Source: Polaromonas jejuensis NBRC 106434
GTDB taxonomy: Bacteria; Pseudomonadota; Gammaproteobacteria; Burkholderiales; Burkholderiaceae_C
Reading direction: 5' to 3'
Length of the DNA: 64,000 nt
NCBI RefSeq assembly: GCF_001598235.1
Contig: NZ_BCYO01000002.1
Span: forward strand, 310,001-374,000
The notes beneath the pieces were generated by a model, which made no database searches, was not told the DNA's origin, and saw only the letters and a program-made list of their open reading frames with translations. Shown piece by piece: positions 17,704-26,572 of the stretch. Made by a program: the position numbers and the translations under genes. Positions within the stretch are counted from its first letter, which is position 1. Each line of letters begins with the position of its first letter.

Positions 17704-18591
17704 ATGCGCCGCCTGGTAGCCGTCGACTGGGGCACCTCATCGCTGCGCGGCGCCTTGATCGAATCTGATGGGCAGGTGCTTGAAGAGCGCTCCTTTGCAC
17801 GCGGCATCCTGAGCGTGCCAGCAGGCGAATTCCCCAGCGTTTTTGAAAGCTGCTTCGGCGCCTGGATGGCCCCCGGCACCCTGTGCCTGATTTCGGGCAT
17901 GGCCGGCAGCCAGCAAGGCTGGCGCGAAGCCCCCTACTGCGCCTGCCCGGCGGGTTTTGGCGACATTGCCGCGCAGCTTGAATGGGTGGAGCCTGGCCGC
18001 ATCGCCATCGTGCCGGGCTTGAGCGTAGACAGCGGCGGCGTGCCTGACGTGATGCGCGGCGAAGAAACCCAGGTGTTCGGCGCCCTGCAGCTGCTGGGCC
18101 TGGACAACACCCGGCTGGTGCTGCCCGGCACACACAGCAAATGGGTCACCGTCATCGATCGCCGGGTCACGGATTTTTCGACCTGGATGACCGGCGAGCT
18201 CTATGCCCTGCTGCGCCAGCATTCCATTCTGGCCCGCACGCTTCCGGCAGGCGACCCGGCGCCGGATGCCAGCGCTTTTGACCAGGGTGTGGGCCATGCC
18301 CTGCGCGGCCCTGGCCTGCTGAACACGGCGTTCAGCACACGAACCCTGTCATTGTTCAAGCGCCTGCCAACCGACGCCCTGCCCAGCTACCTGTCCGGAC
18401 TGCTCATTGGCGAGGAACTGAAAGCCCAGACCCTGCAGCGCGGCGAGTCCGTGGTGGTCATGGGCGCCGAAGCCCTGACGGCCCGCTACGAGCAGGCCCT
18501 GGCGCAACTGGGCGTATCGGTTCAGCGCGTCGGCGCCGGCGCCACCTGGCGCGGCTTGCGCGCCATTGCCGACACCCTGACCATCGCCTGA
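17704..18591 (+). CDS. dgoK: 2-dehydro-3-deoxygalactonokinase
   Basis: This 295-residue kinase phosphorylates 2-keto-3-deoxygalactonate at C6 with ATP. The N-terminal [12 protein letters not shown] and later LPGTHSKWV and TGEL segments are typical of the DgoK family of the actin-like kinase fold. I start at the ATG at 17704, seven bases after AAGGAG, rather than at a TTG two codons earlier. It is followed 37 bp later by the aldolase gene, giving the usual dgoK-dgoA pair. It completes a route from the dehydratase product to KDPGal. Confidence 0.93.
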   Translation: MRRLVAVDWGTSSLRGALIESDGQVLEERSFARGILSVPAGEFPSVFESCFGAWMAPGTLCLISGMAGSQQGWREAPYCACPAGFGDIAAQLEWVEPGRIAIVPGLSVDSGGVPDVMRGEETQVFGALQLLGLDNTRLVLPGTHSKWVTVIDRRVTDFSTWMTGELYALLRQHSILARTLPAGDPAPDASAFDQGVGHALRGPGLLNTAFSTRTLSLFKRLPTDALPSYLSGLLIGEELKAQTLQRGESVVVMGAEALTARYEQALAQLGVSVQRVGAGATWRGLRAIADTLTIA

Positions 18592-18628
18592 GTACACACA
18601 CACCCAAACCTCAACTGGACGCCGCCCC

Positions 18629-19267
18629 ATGAACGCACACCAAAAACTCGCCCACGCCCTGCAGACCATCCCGCTCGTCGCCATCCTGCGCGGGCTGACG
18701 CCTGCCGAGGCGCTGCCGGTCGGCCAGGCGCTGGTGTCCACCGGCTGGACACTGATTGAAATCCCGCTGAATTCGCCGCAGCCGCTGGACAGCATTGCCG
18801 CCATGGCGGCCGCCTGTCCCCAGGCCCTGATAGGCGCCGGCACCGTGCTGACACCTGAAGACGTCCGCAATGTGCAGGCCGCGGGCGGCCGGCTGATCGT
18901 TTCACCCAACTTCAACCCGGCGGTCGTGCGTGAAGCGGCACGCCTGGGCCTGGTCTGCCTGCCCGGCGTGATGACCGCCAGCGAAGCCTTTGGCGCGCTC
19001 GAAGCCGGCGCCACCGGCCTGAAGATTTTCCCCGCGGAAATGATCACCCCCGCCGTGGTGAAGGCGCTGCGCGCCGTGCTGCCCGCCGACGCCGTGGTGC
19101 TGCCGGTGGGCGGCATCACCCCGGACAACATGCGCCCCTACTTCGCGGCCGGCGCCAATGGCTTCGGCATCGGATCGGCCCTGTACAAGCCCGGCACCCC
19201 GGCCGCCGAAGTGGCCGAAAACGCTATGAAGTTCATAGCATCCTGCACCGGCACCATCAGGGCATGA
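18629..19267 (+). CDS. dgoA: 2-dehydro-3-deoxy-6-phosphogalactonate aldolase
   Basis: This 212-residue class I aldolase cleaves KDPGal to pyruvate and glyceraldehyde 3-phosphate. The Schiff-base lysine is Lys132 in LKIFPAE, and Glu44 in LIEIPL corresponds to the conserved acid. The GAGTV and PNFNP segments fit DgoA rather than Eda. Its last fourteen or so codons coincide with a copy of a dispersed repeat (from 19223), so the C-terminus has probably been rewritten by that insertion. It overlaps the following SDR gene by four bases (ATGA). Confidence 0.93.
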   Translation: MNAHQKLAHALQTIPLVAILRGLTPAEALPVGQALVSTGWTLIEIPLNSPQPLDSIAAMAAACPQALIGAGTVLTPEDVRNVQAAGGRLIVSPNFNPAVVREAARLGLVCLPGVMTASEAFGALEAGATGLKIFPAEMITPAVVKALRAVLPADAVVLPVGGITPDNMRPYFAAGANGFGIGSALYKPGTPAAEVAENAMKFIASCTGTIRA

Positions 19268-19277
19268 GCAGCATTTC
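19223..19277 (+). repeat. dispersed repeat copy D (in the dgoA 3' end)
   Basis: The 17-nt head GCTATGAAGTTCATAGC (19223-19239) is a perfect palindrome with 8-bp arms, followed by ATCCTGCACCGG and AGGGC. It aligns without gaps to the other copies in this window (see finding). It supplies the end of dgoA and the start of the next gene. Confidence 0.55.
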
Positions 19278-20088
19278 GCCCAAAAATCCTGCCGCCATCT
19301 GGTTCGGGCTGGCGGATCGCGTCTGCATCGTCACCGGCGGCGCCCAGGGCATTGGCGAGGCCTGCATCCGCCGCTTTGCGCGTGAAAACGCCAAGGTAGT
19401 CATTGCCGATATCGACGACGCCCGCGGCTCGGCTCTGGCCAATGAGCTCGGCGGCCTTTACGTGCATTGCGATGTGGGCGACAAGGCCCAGGTCGATGCG
19501 CTGGTCGCCCAGACCCTGGCGGTGCATGGCCGCATCGACGTGCTGGTGAATAACGCCGGTATTTTCAGGGCGGCCGATTTTCTGGAAGTGACCGAGGCCG
19601 ACTTCGACGCCGTCCTGCGCATCAACCTCAAGGGCGCCTTTTTGGTGGTCCAGGCCGTGGCGCGCGAAATGGCCAGGGCCGAAGCAAGACAGGGCATAGG
19701 CGGGTCCGCCTCGCGGGGCAGCATCATCAACATGAGCTCGGTCAACGCCGTGCTGACCATTCCCACGATCTCCAGCTACAACGTCAGCAAGGGCGGCATC
19801 AACCAGCTCACGCGGGTGATGGCACTGGCGCTGGCCGACAAGGGCGTGCGCGTCAACGCCGTGGCGCCCGGCACCATTGCCACCGAGCTGGCCGCCAGGG
19901 CCGTGCTGACCAGCGAAGAAGCCAAGGCCAGCATCATGAGCCGCACGCCCATGAAGCGCCTGGGCGAGCCTTCCGAGATCGCCGACACCGTGGCCTACCT
20001 GGCCAGCGATGCGGCCAGCTACATCACCGGCGAGATCGTGGTGGTCGATGGCGGGCGGATGACGCTGAACTACACCGTGCCGGTGTAG
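19264..20088 (+). CDS. SDR sugar dehydrogenase (galactose/aldose 1-dehydrogenase-like)
   Basis: This 274-residue short-chain dehydrogenase has TGGAQGIGE near residue 25, NNAG near 97, and a Tyr-x-x-x-Lys in SSYNVSKGG. It overlaps dgoA by four bases and so is co-translated with the KDPGal aldolase. Its likely role is NAD(P)-dependent oxidation of an aldose such as galactose to the lactone that enters the dehydratase-DgoK-DgoA route. SDR substrates cannot be fixed by sequence, and a sugar-alcohol dehydrogenase remains possible. Confidence 0.85.
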   Translation: MSSISPKNPAAIWFGLADRVCIVTGGAQGIGEACIRRFARENAKVVIADIDDARGSALANELGGLYVHCDVGDKAQVDALVAQTLAVHGRIDVLVNNAGIFRAADFLEVTEADFDAVLRINLKGAFLVVQAVAREMARAEARQGIGGSASRGSIINMSSVNAVLTIPTISSYNVSKGGINQLTRVMALALADKGVRVNAVAPGTIATELAARAVLTSEEAKASIMSRTPMKRLGEPSEIADTVAYLASDAASYITGEIVVVDGGRMTLNYTVPV

Positions 20089-20165
20089 AACACGCCCCGC
20101 CGAGAAGGATCAGGGTCCGTCAAGACCGGCTTTCGCCCCCCAGAGCGGGCCCTACCCTGAACCCC

Positions 20166-20771
20166 TTAACGGCCAATCAGGGCGCAATAGGCCTGGCGGG
20201 TATCGGGCGCGACCGCGTCAACCAGCTGTTCATACGATGTTTTCTGACGGCCCAGCATGCGCGCAGAGGCGACCGTTTTGGACTTGCAAAACCAGTGGCA
20301 GGTGTGCTGCAGCAAAAATAGCTCGGCAGACAAGGTGAAGGCCTTGCTCTTCGGCGTTCTGTTGAGGCTGTTCTTTGCTGCGTTGGTGATGCCTTGCGCG
20401 TGAATGGCCAAAGCCTTGCGCAGGTCAAACGTGGCCTTGGGGAAAAGCTTGTCGGCATAGGGAATCGCCAAGGCCAGTTTGCTCACGCGCGCGTCAGCCT
20501 CTTCAACCCGGGAAAACTCAGCGACAAAACTATTGAGTTGATCACACAACGCCGTCTCGGTGGTCTCCAGCAGACGCCAGATCTGTTCACGACGCGCGGG
20601 ATCGCCTTCCCCAAGCGCCCGCAGATAGCCCTCGGTCAGGCTTTCCATCAGTTTTTCAATCTGGTATTTCCTGAGATAGCTGCCCAGCAGGGCGATGCGC
20701 CTGCTCTGGTATTTCGACTTGAGCATGTGGGCGCCAATGGCGACAAGAACCACCAGAACAAAGATATCCAT
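20166..20771 (-). CDS. membrane-anchored hypothetical protein
   Basis: This 201-residue protein begins MDIFVLVVLVAIGAHMLKSK, one N-terminal membrane helix, followed by a soluble, helix-rich, charged region. I use the ATG at 20771 because the open frame upstream of it has no membrane-protein logic and overlaps the tag promoter region. I do not recognise a family. The N-in/C-out or N-out/C-in orientation is unclear; the SKYQSRR following the helix suggests a cytoplasmic body. It is convergent with the SDR gene. Confidence 0.7.
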   Translation of the reverse strand: MDIFVLVVLVAIGAHMLKSKYQSRRIALLGSYLRKYQIEKLMESLTEGYLRALGEGDPARREQIWRLLETTETALCDQLNSFVAEFSRVEEADARVSKLALAIPYADKLFPKATFDLRKALAIHAQGITNAAKNSLNRTPKSKAFTLSAELFLLQHTCHWFCKSKTVASARMLGRQKTSYEQLVDAVAPDTRQAYCALIGR

Positions 20772-20947
20772 GACTGCGTTTTCTCGGGGAGGTGTGAGCA
20801 GCTCTAGAGTGTAGTCACCGCAAGCCCCTGAACCGCTTGACAACAGAGGCCTTGACTGCCCGCGCAATGAGAGGAGGCAGTGGCCGGGTGGTTCTGGGCG
20901 ATAGCTGCCGCTGATCACGGCTATTGCCTAAAAGCCTAAAATTCCGC

Positions 20948-21625
20948 ATGCCTTCCAAGACCACCCCCAGCGCCAAAGCCAGCGCGGCCCCGGCCGCCGA
21001 CGGACTTTTCACCGACGATGCGCCAACCACCCGCTGCGCCTGGTGCCAGGCCACGCCGCTGTACCGTCATTACCACGACACCGAGTGGGGATTCCCGGTG
21101 GCGGATGAGCGCAGGCTGTTCGAAAAAATTTGCCTGGAAGGCTTTCAGGCGGGCCTGAGCTGGCTGACCATTCTGAACAAGCGCGAGGCCTTTCGCAGCG
21201 CTTTCGCCAACTTCGACGCCGAACAGGTGGCCCGCTTTGACACGCACGACGTCAAGCGCCTCGTCGGCGACGCAGGCATTGTGCGGCACGCCGGCAAGAT
21301 TGCCTCGACCATCAACAACGCCCAGCGCGTGATCGAACTGCGCCGTGAATTTGGCTCGCTGGGCGCCTTCGTCTGGCGGCTCGAGCCCGATGCCGCCAGC
21401 CGGCCCGCGCGCATCACGCCGGATGCCCTCAAGGCCATGACAGGCTCACCGGCCTCCGTGGCGCTGTCCAAGGACCTGAAAAAACGCGGCTGGACCTTTG
21501 TCGGACCGACCACCATGTATGCCTTCATGCAGGCCATGGGCCTGGTCAATGACCACCTGGAGGGCTGCGCCAGCCGCCAGGCCGCGCTGGCGGCGCGCAA
21601 GGCCTTCAAGCCGCCCCGCTTATAA
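20948..21625 (+). CDS. tag: DNA-3-methyladenine glycosylase I
   Basis: This 225-residue base-excision repair enzyme removes 3-methyladenine from DNA. The HhH-like core is present, with CAWCQATPLYRHYHDTEWG near residues 30-48 and a C-terminal VNDHLEGC. The Cys and His residues in these two segments match the Tag zinc site. An in-frame ATG at 20924 is an alternative start. The first 28 or so residues are a non-conserved Ala-rich leader. The stop region is shared with corA: the penultimate TTA codon is the corA stop on the other strand. Confidence 0.94.
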   Translation: MPSKTTPSAKASAAPAADGLFTDDAPTTRCAWCQATPLYRHYHDTEWGFPVADERRLFEKICLEGFQAGLSWLTILNKREAFRSAFANFDAEQVARFDTHDVKRLVGDAGIVRHAGKIASTINNAQRVIELRREFGSLGAFVWRLEPDAASRPARITPDALKAMTGSPASVALSKDLKKRGWTFVGPTTMYAFMQAMGLVNDHLEGCASRQAALAARKAFKPPRL

Positions 21626-22594
21626 CCAGCGGGCCTTCCTGAAGCGCCAGTAGAGCAAGATGCTGGTAAAGACAATCAGGCCCAGGGCCATCACATAGCC
21701 GTAACGCCACTTGAGTTCCGGCATGCCTTCAAAGTTCATGCCCCAGATGCCCGCAAACGCGGTGCAAACCGCAAAAATACTGGCCCAGGCCGCCAGGCGC
21801 TTGGTCACTTCACCCTCTTCAATGGTCACCATCGCCAGGTTGACCTGGATGGCCGTGCCTATGGTGTCGCGCATGTTGTCGATAAGGGCATTGATGCGCG
21901 ACAGGTGGTCGACCACATCGCGGAAATAGTCCTGCACGCCGACACAGATATGCGGCACCCGGCCACCGTGCAGCTTGCCCGCCCCTTCCAGCAAGGGAGC
22001 CACTGCGTGCTTCAAAATCGTCACGCGGCCCTTGAGGTCGTACAGCCGCTCAATGTTGGAGCGGGCCCTGCCTTTGGTGAAAATCTCCCGTTCAATGGTT
22101 TCCAGCTCGGTTTCCAATTCGTCGAGTATGGGAAAGTAGCGGTCCACCACCGCATCCATCAGCGCGTAGAGCACAAAGCCCGAGCCGTGCCGCAGCAGTT
22201 CGGGCTCCCGCTCGCAGCGCTCGCGCACGCCCAGAAACCCTTTCTGGCTGCGGTTGCGGACCGACAGCACGTAGTTGCTGCCGGTAAATACATCGACCTC
22301 GCCAATGGTGAGCTCCCCGGGATGGTCCGGCACGGGCTCGACAAGGTGCAGCACGGAAAACAGCGAGGCGCCGTACTCCTCGATTTTTGGCCGCTGGTGG
22401 CCGTGCCGTGCATCCTCGACGGCCAGCTCATGCAGGCCGAACTCGTGCTGCATCTCCTCGAGCTCTGCCGGCGTAGCGTCCCGCAGCGCCACCCAGACGA
22501 AAGCCTCCGGCCGGGAAATATAGCTGCTGATCTGGCCCACTGGAATATCGGCCAGCTTGGTGCCGTTCTGGTAGACCACGCAATTGATGAGCAT
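21620..22594 (-). CDS. corA: CorA-family magnesium/cobalt transporter
   Basis: This 324-residue protein has a long cytoplasmic, charged alpha/beta domain followed by two C-terminal transmembrane helices. The diagnostic pore motif GMNFEGMPEL lies between the helices near residue 285. CorA works as a homopentamer for divalent cation uptake. It is convergent with tag and overlaps it by six bases. It stands alone, with 140 bp before the next gene. Confidence 0.95.
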   Translation of the reverse strand: MLINCVVYQNGTKLADIPVGQISSYISRPEAFVWVALRDATPAELEEMQHEFGLHELAVEDARHGHQRPKIEEYGASLFSVLHLVEPVPDHPGELTIGEVDVFTGSNYVLSVRNRSQKGFLGVRERCEREPELLRHGSGFVLYALMDAVVDRYFPILDELETELETIEREIFTKGRARSNIERLYDLKGRVTILKHAVAPLLEGAGKLHGGRVPHICVGVQDYFRDVVDHLSRINALIDNMRDTIGTAIQVNLAMVTIEEGEVTKRLAAWASIFAVCTAFAGIWGMNFEGMPELKWRYGYVMALGLIVFTSILLYWRFRKARWL

Positions 22595-22734
22595 CTGATG
22601 TCTCCCGCAAGTTGGCTGCCTGCGTGAATTCTGGCACAGCGGCGTTCCGGCGCAATGGCAGAAACGCCGCCCCGGAATCGGAAAGCGCAGCCCTGGACCG
22701 CGCTGGCGGCAAGGGCGGCTTTCACGCCACCGCT

Positions 22735-23208
22735 TCAGAGCCTGCGCGGCACCACCAGCTTGTAGACCGATTGCTGCAGCACATCGCCATGCTGGTTGCG
22801 GGTTTCGCTGCGCACCACCACCATGCCGCGGTCGGGCCGCGAACGTGAGGGCGTGACGCTGACCACTTCAGTCTCGACATGCAGCACATCGCCGGGCCGC
22901 GTGGGTTTGGGCCAGCTGATCTCGCCGCCGGCGCCTATGATCCCGCCCGCAAGCGGCAGGCCGCCGCCCACCAGCAGGCGCATCGTGATGGCCGCTGTGT
23001 GCCAGCCGCTGGCAGCCAGGCCGCCAAACAGCGTGGCCTTGGCCGCTTCAGGGTCCAGGTGAAAGGGCTGGGGATCGAACTGTGCAGCAAAGGACTTGAT
23101 TTGCGCCTCGTCAAGCGCATGCTCCGCGCTGGTGAAGCGGTCACCCACCTGGAGGTCGTCCAGGTAACGTGCAGATGCCGCGCTGACGTCAGATAGGCTG
23201 CTGTTCAT
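22735..23208 (-). CDS. MaoC-like hotdog dehydratase
   Basis: This 157-residue protein has the MaoC/hydratase 2 layout: DLQVGDRFTSAEHALDEAQI at the N-terminus, then FDPQPFHLDPEAA carrying the Asp and His expected of the catalytic dyad, and GGLAASGWHTAAI. Members hydrate enoyl-CoA or dehydrate beta-hydroxyacyl groups. It lies 56 bp downstream of the MATE gene on the same strand and may be co-transcribed. The substrate is unknown. Confidence 0.88.
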   Translation of the reverse strand: MNSSLSDVSAASARYLDDLQVGDRFTSAEHALDEAQIKSFAAQFDPQPFHLDPEAAKATLFGGLAASGWHTAAITMRLLVGGGLPLAGGIIGAGGEISWPKPTRPGDVLHVETEVVSVTPSRSRPDRGMVVVRSETRNQHGDVLQQSVYKLVVPRRL

Positions 23209-23264
23209 GATCGCTTTCCTTGCGGGTTAAGACACATTAAGTCAACGGCTTTTGGACAACTGAA

Positions 23265-24668
23265 TCAACCGGGCTGGATACGGCGCAGCAGCGTGGCCGT
23301 GCGGCAGGGCCATCCGACACGGCCGAACCATGCGCCACCGGCGATGGCGGCGGCGATCACCACGCCGTAGACCACCAGCCCCGCACCCTGCGCCACAAAC
23401 ACCTGCATCAAACCACCACCCCAGCGGATCGCGAGCCAACCACCGATGGCAGCCACCGCCAGCCGCGCGATGTTGCCGGCGACAGGCCACAGCAATCGCC
23501 CTGCCCCTTGCGAAGCAAAATACAGCACCAGCGCAACCCCGAAAAACCCATAGAGCGGGCCGACCGCGCGCAGATAGAGGGTTCCAGCCTCCAGCATGGC
23601 GGGGTCCGTGCCGAACAGCGAAAGCCATGCGCGCGGAAAGGCCGCAGCCGCAAGCCCGATCGCCTCGGTCAGCGTGAAAGCCATGGCCGCGCCTATCCAG
23701 GTCGCGCGGAGTGCGCGCTCATGCTGGCCCGCGCCCATGCAGGTGCCGACCATCGCCACCAGAGGCGCGCCCAATCCGAACACCAGCGGCACCAGCAGGT
23801 ATTCAAGCCGCGCGGCCGTGCCGTAACCCGCAATGGCTGCAGGCCCGAAGCCGCCGGCAAGCGAGGTCGCCACCCCGATGGACAGGTTGGTCGCCAGCGT
23901 GGAAATGGCGCCAATCAGGCCAATGCGCAGGATGTCGCGAAACAGCAGCCAGCGCAGTTTCACGTTCGCCAGCGAGGGTTTGAGCAAGCTGCGGTCCGAC
24001 CACAGGTAGGCCGCGAGCGCCAGTGTGCCGACCAGGTAGTACAGCAACAACGCGAGGGCGCCACCGGCGATGCCGAGCGCCGGCACAGGGCCCCAGCCGA
24101 AGATCAGCAGCGGCGACAGCGGCACCAGCGCGATCACGCCCACCACGGTCACATTGGCCGGCACCGTCATGTTGCCGGTACCGCGAATCACCGCCGCGAG
24201 CGAATTGAACAGCCACACCAGCATCGCCCCCGCAAACACCCAGTGCGAGTAGGTGACGGCCGCTTGCAGCGAAGCGCCGCTGCCGCCCATTTGCGCATAC
24301 AGCCAGCGGCCGCCAAGCAGCAGCGCCAGCGAAAACGCCAGGCCAAAGCCCAGCGCAATCACGATGGCGTGCAGCACCAGCGCATCGGCGTCATCGCGCC
24401 GCCCAGCCCCCAGTGCGCGCGCGATCGATGAGGCGATGCCGCCGCCCATCGCGCCGGCCGAGGTCATTTGCATCAACATCACAATCGGGAACACCAGCGC
24501 CATGCCGGCCAGCGCATCGGTGCCAAGCTTGCCGACGAAGTAGGTTTCGATCAGGCCGGCGGCGGCCTGCGCGACCATCACCAGGACATTGGGCGCGGCC
24601 AGGCGCAGCAGGGTAGCCCCTATGGGCGCCTCCAACAGCAGGCGCGTGCGCGGGTCTATGGTGTTCAC
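23265..24668 (-). CDS. MATE-family efflux transporter
   Basis: This 467-residue inner-membrane protein has about twelve hydrophobic segments arranged as two similar halves. The early segment LRLAAPNVLVMVAQAAAGLI and a repeated pattern near residue 250 are typical of MATE (DinF/NorM-like) exporters, which use sodium or proton gradients. Its start overlaps the end of the upstream MFS gene by four bases, so the two are translationally coupled in a MarR-headed operon. Confidence 0.92.
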   Translation of the reverse strand: MNTIDPRTRLLLEAPIGATLLRLAAPNVLVMVAQAAAGLIETYFVGKLGTDALAGMALVFPIVMLMQMTSAGAMGGGIASSIARALGAGRRDDADALVLHAIVIALGFGLAFSLALLLGGRWLYAQMGGSGASLQAAVTYSHWVFAGAMLVWLFNSLAAVIRGTGNMTVPANVTVVGVIALVPLSPLLIFGWGPVPALGIAGGALALLLYYLVGTLALAAYLWSDRSLLKPSLANVKLRWLLFRDILRIGLIGAISTLATNLSIGVATSLAGGFGPAAIAGYGTAARLEYLLVPLVFGLGAPLVAMVGTCMGAGQHERALRATWIGAAMAFTLTEAIGLAAAAFPRAWLSLFGTDPAMLEAGTLYLRAVGPLYGFFGVALVLYFASQGAGRLLWPVAGNIARLAVAAIGGWLAIRWGGGLMQVFVAQGAGLVVYGVVIAAAIAGGAWFGRVGWPCRTATLLRRIQPG

Positions 24669-25972
24669 GGCGCGCTGCCCGCCGGTTTAAGAACGGCAAA
24701 GGGCGCGGGCTGGGGCCGGCGTATCAGCATCACAATCGCTGACGCGAGCAGGCAAGCAGCGCCCGCTGCATAAAGCGCAGGCGTGTAGGTCAACAGCAGC
24801 GTGCGCGTCAGGCCCGCGCCGTAGGCGGCGGTGGCTGCGCCGATTTGATGGGCCGCAAAAATCCAGCCAAACACCAGGCCTACTCGCTCCTTGCCAAAGG
24901 TGGCGCCGGCCAGCTTGACGGTGGGCGGCACCGTGGCAATCCAGTCCAGGCCGTAAAACATCGCAAAAAACGACAGTCCGTATAGCGAGAAAGTCGAATG
25001 TGGCAGCCAGAACAGCGACAGGCCGCGCAGGCCGTAGTACCAGAACAGCAGCTTGCGGTTGTCATAACGGTCCGACAGCCAGCCCGACATGATGGTGCCG
25101 GCAAAGTCGAACGCGCCCATCATGGCCAGCACCGAGGCGGCCGGTATGGCCGTCATGCCGTAGTCGCCGCACAGCGAGATGAAATGCGTCTGCACCAGGC
25201 CGTTGGTGCTCAGGCCGCAAATAAAGAAAGTGGCAAACAAAATCCAGAAGGTCTTGTTGCCCAAGGCTTCGCGCAGCGCCATAAACGGCGTGCGGAAATT
25301 CATGGCCGGCTGCACTGCCGGCACGGCGCCGGGCACAAAAACCTCACCCAACGGAGCCAAGCCCAGGTCGGACGGCCGGTTGCTGATCAGGCACAGCGCC
25401 AGCACGGCAATCAGCACGCAGCCGATAAAAAGAGGAATCACCGCATAACGCCAGCCAGCATGCTCTATCAGCCAGGCAGCAACCGGCAAAAACGCCAGCT
25501 GCCCGGTGGCGGAACTGGCCGTGAGCACGCCGATGACCAGCCCGCGCCGCGCGGTGAACCAGCGGTTGGCCACCACCGCGCCCAGCACCAGCGCGGTCAT
25601 GCCGGTGCCCACACCCAGCATCACGCCCCACAAGATAAACAGATGCCACAACTGCGTGGCCTGCGTGGCCAGCGCCATGCCTGTGCCGACCAAGGCCAGA
25701 CCGGTGCACATCACGCGGCGCAGGCCGTAGCGCTCCATCAGCACGGCGGCAAACGGGCCCATCAGGCCAAACAGCGCAAAACGCAACGCCAGCGCGGAAG
25801 AAATCTGCTCATTGCTCCAGCCAAACTCCTTGCTTAGCGGCTGCAAGATCGCGCCCGGCAGGCCCAACGCCGCAGACATGGTCAGCATGGTCAAAAACGT
25901 GACCGCGGCAATCACCCAGCCGTAATAAATGCCACGCTTTTGCAGCCAGGTGGAGATATGTTGCGCAAACAT
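24665..25972 (-). CDS. MFS transporter (monocarboxylate/OFA-like)
   Basis: This 435-residue permease has twelve predicted membrane helices. KRGIYYGWVIAAVTFLTM at the first helix and FGWSNEQIS after it resemble the monocarboxylate/oxalate-formate branch of the major facilitator superfamily. I place the start at the ATG at 25972, preceded by GAGG, rather than at an upstream ATG. It lies 58 bp after marR and overlaps the MATE gene by four bases. The substrate is unknown; the MarR and MATE context suggests export or uptake of an aromatic or organic acid. Confidence 0.9.
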   Translation of the reverse strand: MFAQHISTWLQKRGIYYGWVIAAVTFLTMLTMSAALGLPGAILQPLSKEFGWSNEQISSALALRFALFGLMGPFAAVLMERYGLRRVMCTGLALVGTGMALATQATQLWHLFILWGVMLGVGTGMTALVLGAVVANRWFTARRGLVIGVLTASSATGQLAFLPVAAWLIEHAGWRYAVIPLFIGCVLIAVLALCLISNRPSDLGLAPLGEVFVPGAVPAVQPAMNFRTPFMALREALGNKTFWILFATFFICGLSTNGLVQTHFISLCGDYGMTAIPAASVLAMMGAFDFAGTIMSGWLSDRYDNRKLLFWYYGLRGLSLFWLPHSTFSLYGLSFFAMFYGLDWIATVPPTVKLAGATFGKERVGLVFGWIFAAHQIGAATAAYGAGLTRTLLLTYTPALYAAGAACLLASAIVMLIRRPQPAPFAVLKPAGSAP

Positions 25973-26030
25973 AGAAGCCCTCGTGAAATTGGAAATACCT
26001 TGAACTACTTTTTGAAAAAACTGCACTGCG

Positions 26031-26531
26031 CTAGTCGTCAAGGCCGGCAAGTTCGTCCCCGGCCAGCAGCTCCAGCGACTCATTGATCAGGCGATGCAGC
26101 GCCAGCACGCGCCCGTCGCCCAGCAGCTGGTTCAGGCTTTCCTGGGCTACCTTCCAGCGCTGGCGGGCTTCCTCGCGTTTGGCACGCCCTGCCGGCGTGA
26201 TGGCCACCATGCGGCTGCGCGCATCGGTGCCGGCAGCCAGTTCCAGCCAGCCGGCGTCCACCAGCGGCTTGAGGTTGCGTGTCAGGGTGGAGGCGCTGAC
26301 CTTCATGCCCTGCGCCAGTTCGCCAGGGCGCAAGGGGCCCAGTTTGAGGACATAGCTCAGCAATGAATACTGCGTGGTCTTGAGCCCGGCTTTCGCCATT
26401 TCAACGTCATAGTGATGCGCCACGCGGCGCATCAGCTGCCGTAACCTGAAGTTGGTGCAGCCCTGGGTTTTCAGTTCAGCTTTCAGGTCGGCCTCATGCT
26501 GGGACTGGCTGGAACGGGATTTATCGCGCAT
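26031..26531 (-). CDS. MarR-family transcriptional regulator
   Basis: This 166-residue protein has the winged helix MarR fold: LRPGELAQGMKVSASTLTRN forms the recognition helix region around residues 70-90, and LELAAGTDARSRMVAITPAG forms the wing. The ATG at 26531 is chosen because the longer upstream frame runs through the divergent thioesterase gene. Only 39 bp separate it from that gene, and this spacer contains nested palindromes. It probably represses itself, the MFS-MATE genes and the thioesterase. Confidence 0.92.
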   Translation of the reverse strand: MRDKSRSSQSQHEADLKAELKTQGCTNFRLRQLMRRVAHHYDVEMAKAGLKTTQYSLLSYVLKLGPLRPGELAQGMKVSASTLTRNLKPLVDAGWLELAAGTDARSRMVAITPAGRAKREEARQRWKVAQESLNQLLGDGRVLALHRLINESLELLAGDELAGLDD

Positions 26532-26532
26532 A

Positions 26533-26572
26533 ATTTGATTGTAACTACAACTGTTGTATATGCAAATCAAAT
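26533..26572. promoter_or_regulatory. nested palindromic operator between marR and the thioesterase gene
   Basis: The inner palindrome is TACAAC-T-GTTGTA at 26546-26558. The outer arms are ATTTGATT (26533-26540) and AATCAAAT (26565-26572), exact complements, the second overlapping the thioesterase start codon. TACAACTGTTGTA is the kind of site bound by MarR dimers. Occupancy would block both divergent promoters. Confidence 0.7.

Noticed and set aside
22521-22560. ATAGCTGCTGATCTGGCCCACTGG as a possible eighth repeat copy in corA.
   Set aside because: The 17-nt head GCTA-N9-TAGC is missing, and the tail only partly fits. It is probably coincidence.
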